NCBI RefSeq assembly: GCF_001640805.2
Contig: NC_066838.1
Span: 17,823,718 to 17,887,717 of the forward strand
Direction of reading: 5' to 3'
Length of the DNA stretch: 64,000 nt
Source: Lates calcarifer
Taxonomy: Eukaryota > Chordata > Actinopteri > Centropomidae
Below, piece after piece: positions 59,489-64,000 of the stretch (position 1 is its first letter; every line of letters starts with the position of its first letter). A model generated the notes under the pieces. It did no database searches. It was not told where the DNA came from and worked only from the letters and a program-made list of their open reading frames with translations. The position numbers and the translations under genes are program-made.

Positions 59489-61724
59489 TACCCCTCCCAA
59501 AAGGAGATAAAACTCAGTTTTAACTTGAGTTTAAAAAGCTTTGAGCTTTGAGCAAAAGCATTTTTTTAAGTTCTGTTATTGGGTGCATATATAAATCATT
59601 TATGCTTAAACAAGGCTTATAATGAAGTTATTTGAACAGTGAATATCTCATCTGCCTAAAGTCAGGGCGAAGCCACTAACCAGCTGTAGGATGGGTATCA
59701 TTAGGATTTTATCTTTATCCATACAGACCCCTATCAGTCCAGCTCAGACTGTTACTGGTTTAAGAGAGTGAAGTTTATAGCAATTTGCAAAATTTGGAGA
59801 TTAGTGACAAACTAACCAGTTAGACTACATACAGACAAGCTTTCATTTTAGCTGTTAGTAACAGTTTGCCATGAGCTTAACCAGCGTGCTGTGCTTCCTG
59901 TTAAACATGTCATGAGACTGTGGACAACGCTGAAAATATTACTTTACTAACTACTGGAACAGGCGCTTTGACAAAGAAAAGGTAAAGGCCAGCAGCTTTT
60001 ACTTTTCAATGCACTTGTCGTCAACTTGAGTGGCTTATATTCAGCTGGTTCACCTCGACGCTGGATGTAGTGCACTTTTCCTGTCGCCGTACACTGAGTA
60101 ACACGAAAAAATCAGCTTTGTGAAATTTCCTAACTGATCAAAACCAAACTGTAAAGACAGCATCAATTCAGCTTTGGTCAAGGGGAGACATATGGTAAGA
60201 TTACATGAATTCAAATACAATTCCTTCAAATTAATTTGAAGCCAGTTTAATTTTTTGAGCCAGCTTTGACATCTGCAGATATGAGTTTCTGAAGAGGGGC
60301 CTGCTGAGGTTAGATGTGCTGAATAATATCCATTTTCATATCAGAAAAAACACTGCATTAAACATTGTCTTAGCTCACTGAGCTGAGGTCAACAGGTAAT
60401 ATAACCAACTGTGAGGTGGCTCACCCCGTAAGATAAACACATAAATGATCCCTGATAGAACCGATAATTAAAGGCACATCAGTGACAGGGAATGCTATTA
60501 AAACTAAACTATAAACTGGTGACATTAACTGCAAAAGAAGATTTTTATTGATACATTTCAGGTAGAATTTAGTTTTCAATAAGGAAAATGTAAGAAACCT
60601 GAATTTGTGCAACAAATTTAAAATAAAAGCTTTTATGCTAATTATTTTCTGTGATAATATTTTTCAGAGCTCATCATCTGTGACAGCTCTTGGCTCTCTT
60701 GACTGTAACCTCCCTGTGGCAGCTTCTCACAGACTCAATCAACTCCTCTTCCCCTCCCCCCCACACAACACACACACACAACACACACACACACAGAGAC
60801 CCCTTCCAAAAACCCATCAAAGAGTAATACAATGGCTCCATCTGTAGGATAAGTAGAGAGTCGCAACAGGAAGTTACCCCAAAATCTGAGGTTTCAAACA
60901 GGAAGTTGGGTTTGAACTTTGACGGGCCAGAACCGGCACACGCTTCGACCAAAACTCACAATTTTCGGAGGACTTCTTCCAAAAATTGTCAAGGAGGGGC
61001 TGACAACATTTGAAGTGAATCTGGTCACCCGTCTAGAAACTGGACATCACACTATAAAATATGTCATTTCCTGCTATAAATAGGTGGTGCTACAACAATT
61101 GTATGAATATTGACATATGGATGTGTGCAGATAGGTACCATTAACAATCCTGTAAAGTTTGATGCAGTTTGGACAAAGTATGGCCGAAATATAGCAAAAT
61201 AAAGCAACTTCCTGTTTTGTGGCGAGTAATCGAACTTTGAGGGGCCATAACTTCCACGCCCTTCAATGAAAAACTCAAAACTTTGCAATTTAACTTCGTC
61301 TATGTCTTAAGAACAAATTATTAAGTTTTGAAGTCAATCGGATAATGCGTCTAGGACTAGTTCGCGTTCAAGCGACCCGGAAATGGCCAAAAACACACAA
61401 TTTTTTCACCTTCCGGTCAAAATAAAAATACTTTCTGTTGGGTTTTAGAATATGGCTCCAAGACTTTTTGGTGCGTCATGGGATGTTACATATGTGTGCA
61501 GATTTTCAGATTTTTAGGCGCAACGGGCTTGAGGGGCTGTTCCGTTAAAAATGTAGGTGGCGCTACCGAGGCCATTTTCCACACCCATGCTCAAGACCCC
61601 TAAATTATTAAATTTTTCGCCGTGCCTGACGCGTCTGCAAATTTTGGAGTTTTCACGCATGTTAAGGCCCTCAAAAAGGCATCAAAGAGCGGAAAAAGAA
61701 GAAAAAAATAAATAATAATAATAA
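59159..61724 (+). repeat. Array unit 9 (long form)
   Basis: 2566 bp. Head with several single-base losses, full-order B, second DR from about 60610, mixed body and tail. Lengths of units 7, 8 and 9 agree within 4 bp. Confidence 0.88.
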
Positions 61725-62982
61725 TTAAAGCTGCGAGCAGCGTTGAACGGGCCCTCGCACCCGGCGCCCGTCGGGGAGCGGCGACCGCGGGACCCCGGCA
61801 ACCGCGGGGGTCAACGCAGGTCGCAGGGCACACGCTGGCGTAACAGTTCACACTTCCCAGATGTAAAAATTTAAATAAAAGCTTTTATGCTAATTATTTT
61901 CTGTGATAATATTTTCAGCTCATCATCTGTGACAGCTCATGGCTCTCTTGACTGTAACCTCCCTGTGGCAGCTTCTCACAGACTCAATCAACTCCTCTTC
62001 CCCTCCCCCTCAGACACACACAGACACACACACACAGAGACCCCCTTCCAAAAACCCATCAAAGAGTAATACAATGGCTCCATCTGTAGGATAAAGTAGA
62101 GAGTCGCAACAGGAAGTTACCCCAAAATCTGAGGTTTCAAACAGGAAGTTGGGTTTCCGAACTTTGACGGGCCAGAACCGGCACACGCTTCGACCCAAAC
62201 TCACAATTTTCGGAGCAGTCTTCCAAAAATCCTTAAGTCTGTCCTGACAACATTTGAAGTGAATCTGGTCACCCGTCTAGAAACTGGACATCACACTATA
62301 AAATATGTCATTTCCTGCTATAAATAGGTGGTGCTACAACAATTGTATGAATATTGACATATGGATGTGTGCAGATAGGTACCATTAACAATCCTGTAAA
62401 GTTTGATGCAGTTTGGACAAAGTATGGCCGAAATATAGCAAATTAAAGCAACTTCCTGTTTTTGTGGCGAGTGATCGAACTTTGAGGGGCCATAACTTCC
62501 ACGCCCTTCAATGAAAAGTCCGAAACTTTTGCAATTTAACTTCGTCTATGTCTTAAGAACAAATTATCAAATTTGAAGTCAATCGGATAATGCGTCTAGG
62601 ACTAGTTCGCGTTCAAGCGACCCCTGGAAATGGCCAAAAACACACATTTTTTCACCTTCCGGTCAAAATAAAAATACTTTCTGTTGGGTTTAGAATATGG
62701 CTCCAAGAGACTTTTTGGTGCGTCATGGGATGTTACATATGTGTGCAGATTTTCAGATTTTTAGGCGCAACGGGCTTGAGGGGCTGTTCCGTTAAAAATG
62801 TAGGTGGCGCTACGAGGCCATTTTGCCACACCCATGCTCAAGACCCCTAAATTCTTAAATTTTTCGCCGTGCCTGACGCGTCTGCAAATTTTCAGGAGTT
62901 TTGACGCATTTTAAGGCCCTCAAAAAGGCGATCAAAGAGGCGGAAAAAGAAGAAAAAAAATAATAATAATAATAATAATAAT
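61725..62982 (+). repeat. Array unit 10 (short form)
   Basis: 1258 bp, no module B. The body is alpha and carries the same 'ccttaagtctgtcctgac' marker (near 62231) as unit 1 and no other unit. The two short units thus lie at opposite sides of the visible array and share a subtype. Confidence 0.9.
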
Positions 62983-63255
62983 AAAAGCGAACGTAACAGG
63001 AGGTCCCGTCGGCGGCGACCGCGGACCCCGGCAACCGCGGGTCAACGCAGGTCGCAGGGCACACGCTGGCGTAACAGTTCACACTTCCAGATGTAAAAAT
63101 TTTAAATAAAAGCTTTTACGCTAATTATTTTCTGTGATAATATTTTTCAGAGCTCATCATCTGTGACAGCTCTTGGCTCTCTTGACTGTAACCTCTCTGT
63201 GGCAGCTTCTCACAGACTCAATCAACTCCTCTTCCCTCCCCCTCAAACACAAACA

Positions 63256-63291
<36 letters not shown>

Positions 63292-64000
63292 TACCCCCTC
63301 CCAAAAGAGATAAAACTCAGTTTTAACTTGAGTTTACAAGCTTTGAGCTTTGAGCAAAAGCATTTTTTTTAAGTTCTGTTATTGGGTGCATATATAAATC
63401 ATTTATGCTTAAACAAGGCTTATAATGAAGTTATTTGAACAGTGAATATCTCATCTGCCTAAAGTCAGGGCGAAGCCACTAACCAGCTGTAGGGATGGGT
63501 ATCATTAGGATTTTATCTTTATCCATACAGACCCCTATCAGTCCAGCTCAGACTGTTACTGGTTTAAGAGAGTGAAGTTTATAGCAATTTGCAAAATTTG
63601 GAGATTAGTGACAAACTAACCAGTTAGACTACATACAGACAAGCTTTCATTTTAGCTGTTAGTAACAGTTTGCCATGAGCTTAACCAGCGTGCTGTGCTT
63701 CCTGTTAAACATGTCATGAGACTGTGGACAACGCTGAAAATATTACTTTACTAACTACTGGCCAAACAGGCGCTTTTGACAAAGAAAAGGTAAAGGCCAG
63801 CAGCTTTTACTTTTCAATGCACTTGTCGTCAACTTGAGTGGCTTATATTCAGCTGGTTCACCTCGACGCTGGAGGACCTAGTGCACTTTTTCCTGTCGCC
63901 GTACACTGAGTAACACGAAAAAATCAGCTGACCCTGTGAAATTTCCTAACTGATCAAAACCAAACTGTAAAGACAGCATCAATCACCTCAGCTTTGTCAA
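62983..64000 (+). repeat. Array unit 11 (long form, partial, cut by window end)
   Basis: The head is disrupted ('gcgaacgtaacaggaggtcc' then 'cgtcggcggcgaccgcgg'). DR, a CA tract near 63247-63289 and module B follow to the window end, where B is still running. The array therefore continues to the right. Confidence 0.88.

Larger units (their letters stand above)
40394..64000 (+). repeat. Direct tandem array of a composite teleost repeat (11 units, runs off the window)
   Basis: Head-to-tail copies of one composite unit, all in the same orientation. Order inside a unit: (i) GC-rich head starting ttaaagctgcgagcagcg, through 'cgggccctcgcaccc' and 'caacgcaggtcgcagggcac'; (ii) a ~190 bp segment DR from 'aaataaaagcttttatgcta' to a C-run plus (CA)n microsatellite; (iii) in long units a ~0.8-1.15 kb module B, then a second DR; (iv) a ~1 kb body ('gcaacaggaagttacccc', 'cctgctataaataggtgg', 'gcgttcaagcgacccctgg', 'gtaggtggcgctaccgagg'); (v) an A-rich stretch and (AAT)n. 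The head, body and tail are familiar as a dispersed repeat in many fish, but I cannot name it. The A/(AAT) tail suggests a retroposon origin. No conserved protein is encoded; recurrent 60-120 aa frames simply recur with each copy. Confidence 0.93.

Noticed and set aside
40594..63372. Recurrent 60-120 residue open frames on both strands of the array (for example minus-strand frames containing VRKPNFLFETSDFGVTSCCDS)
   Set aside because: They recur because the DNA unit recurs, run through CA microsatellites, differ in frame and length between units, and show no recognisable domain or start/stop conservation.

Overview
The window is animal nuclear DNA, almost certainly from a spiny-rayed (percomorph) teleost fish. 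It holds intron-containing vertebrate genes with canonical GT-AG junctions, long introns, (CA)n/(TG)n microsatellites and several interspersed repeats of a kind familiar from fish genomes. All product calls come from reading the translations against remembered vertebrate families; no search was run.

Layout. (1) 1-5384: a divergent gene pair. The 5' six coding exons of qars1 (glutaminyl-tRNA synthetase) run leftward and leave the window; a complete seven-exon ogg1 (8-oxoguanine DNA glycosylase, 411 aa) runs rightward. Their start codons are 727 bp apart. (2) 5385-26743: prrt3 (proline-rich transmembrane protein 3, 1052 aa) on the + strand, with three coding exons and a probable non-coding first exon about 8 kb upstream. 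Two CTCF-like motifs, a ~300 bp MITE-like element and other repeats lie between ogg1 and prrt3. In human, QARS1, OGG1 and PRRT3 all lie on chromosome 3p, so the linkage is plausible conserved synteny. (3) 27641-39582: a leftward tandem cluster of cytosolic sulfotransferase (SULT) genes. Copies A and C are intact (293 aa each). Copy B has one frameshift in its first coding exon. Copy D has several lesions and is a pseudogene. An orphan fragment (first coding exon plus part of the next) lies between B and C. Copies B and D are nearly identical through exons and introns in their 3' halves. (4) 40394-64000: a ~23.6 kb direct tandem array of a fish repeat with a GC-rich head, a CA microsatellite, a ~1 kb body and an A-rich/(AAT)n tail. 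Units are about 1.26 kb (short) or 2.3-2.7 kb (long; carrying an extra ~1.1 kb module between two copies of a ~190 bp direct repeat). The array continues past the right edge.

The gene part is ordinary vertebrate biology: translation, base-excision repair, a neural-type membrane protein and phase II conjugation. The least ordinary features are the array (unit-length polymorphism, shared internal deletions, a Tc1 transposase chimera) and the birth-and-death pattern of the SULT cluster. Short open frames inside the array are copies of one repeat and are not annotated as genes.
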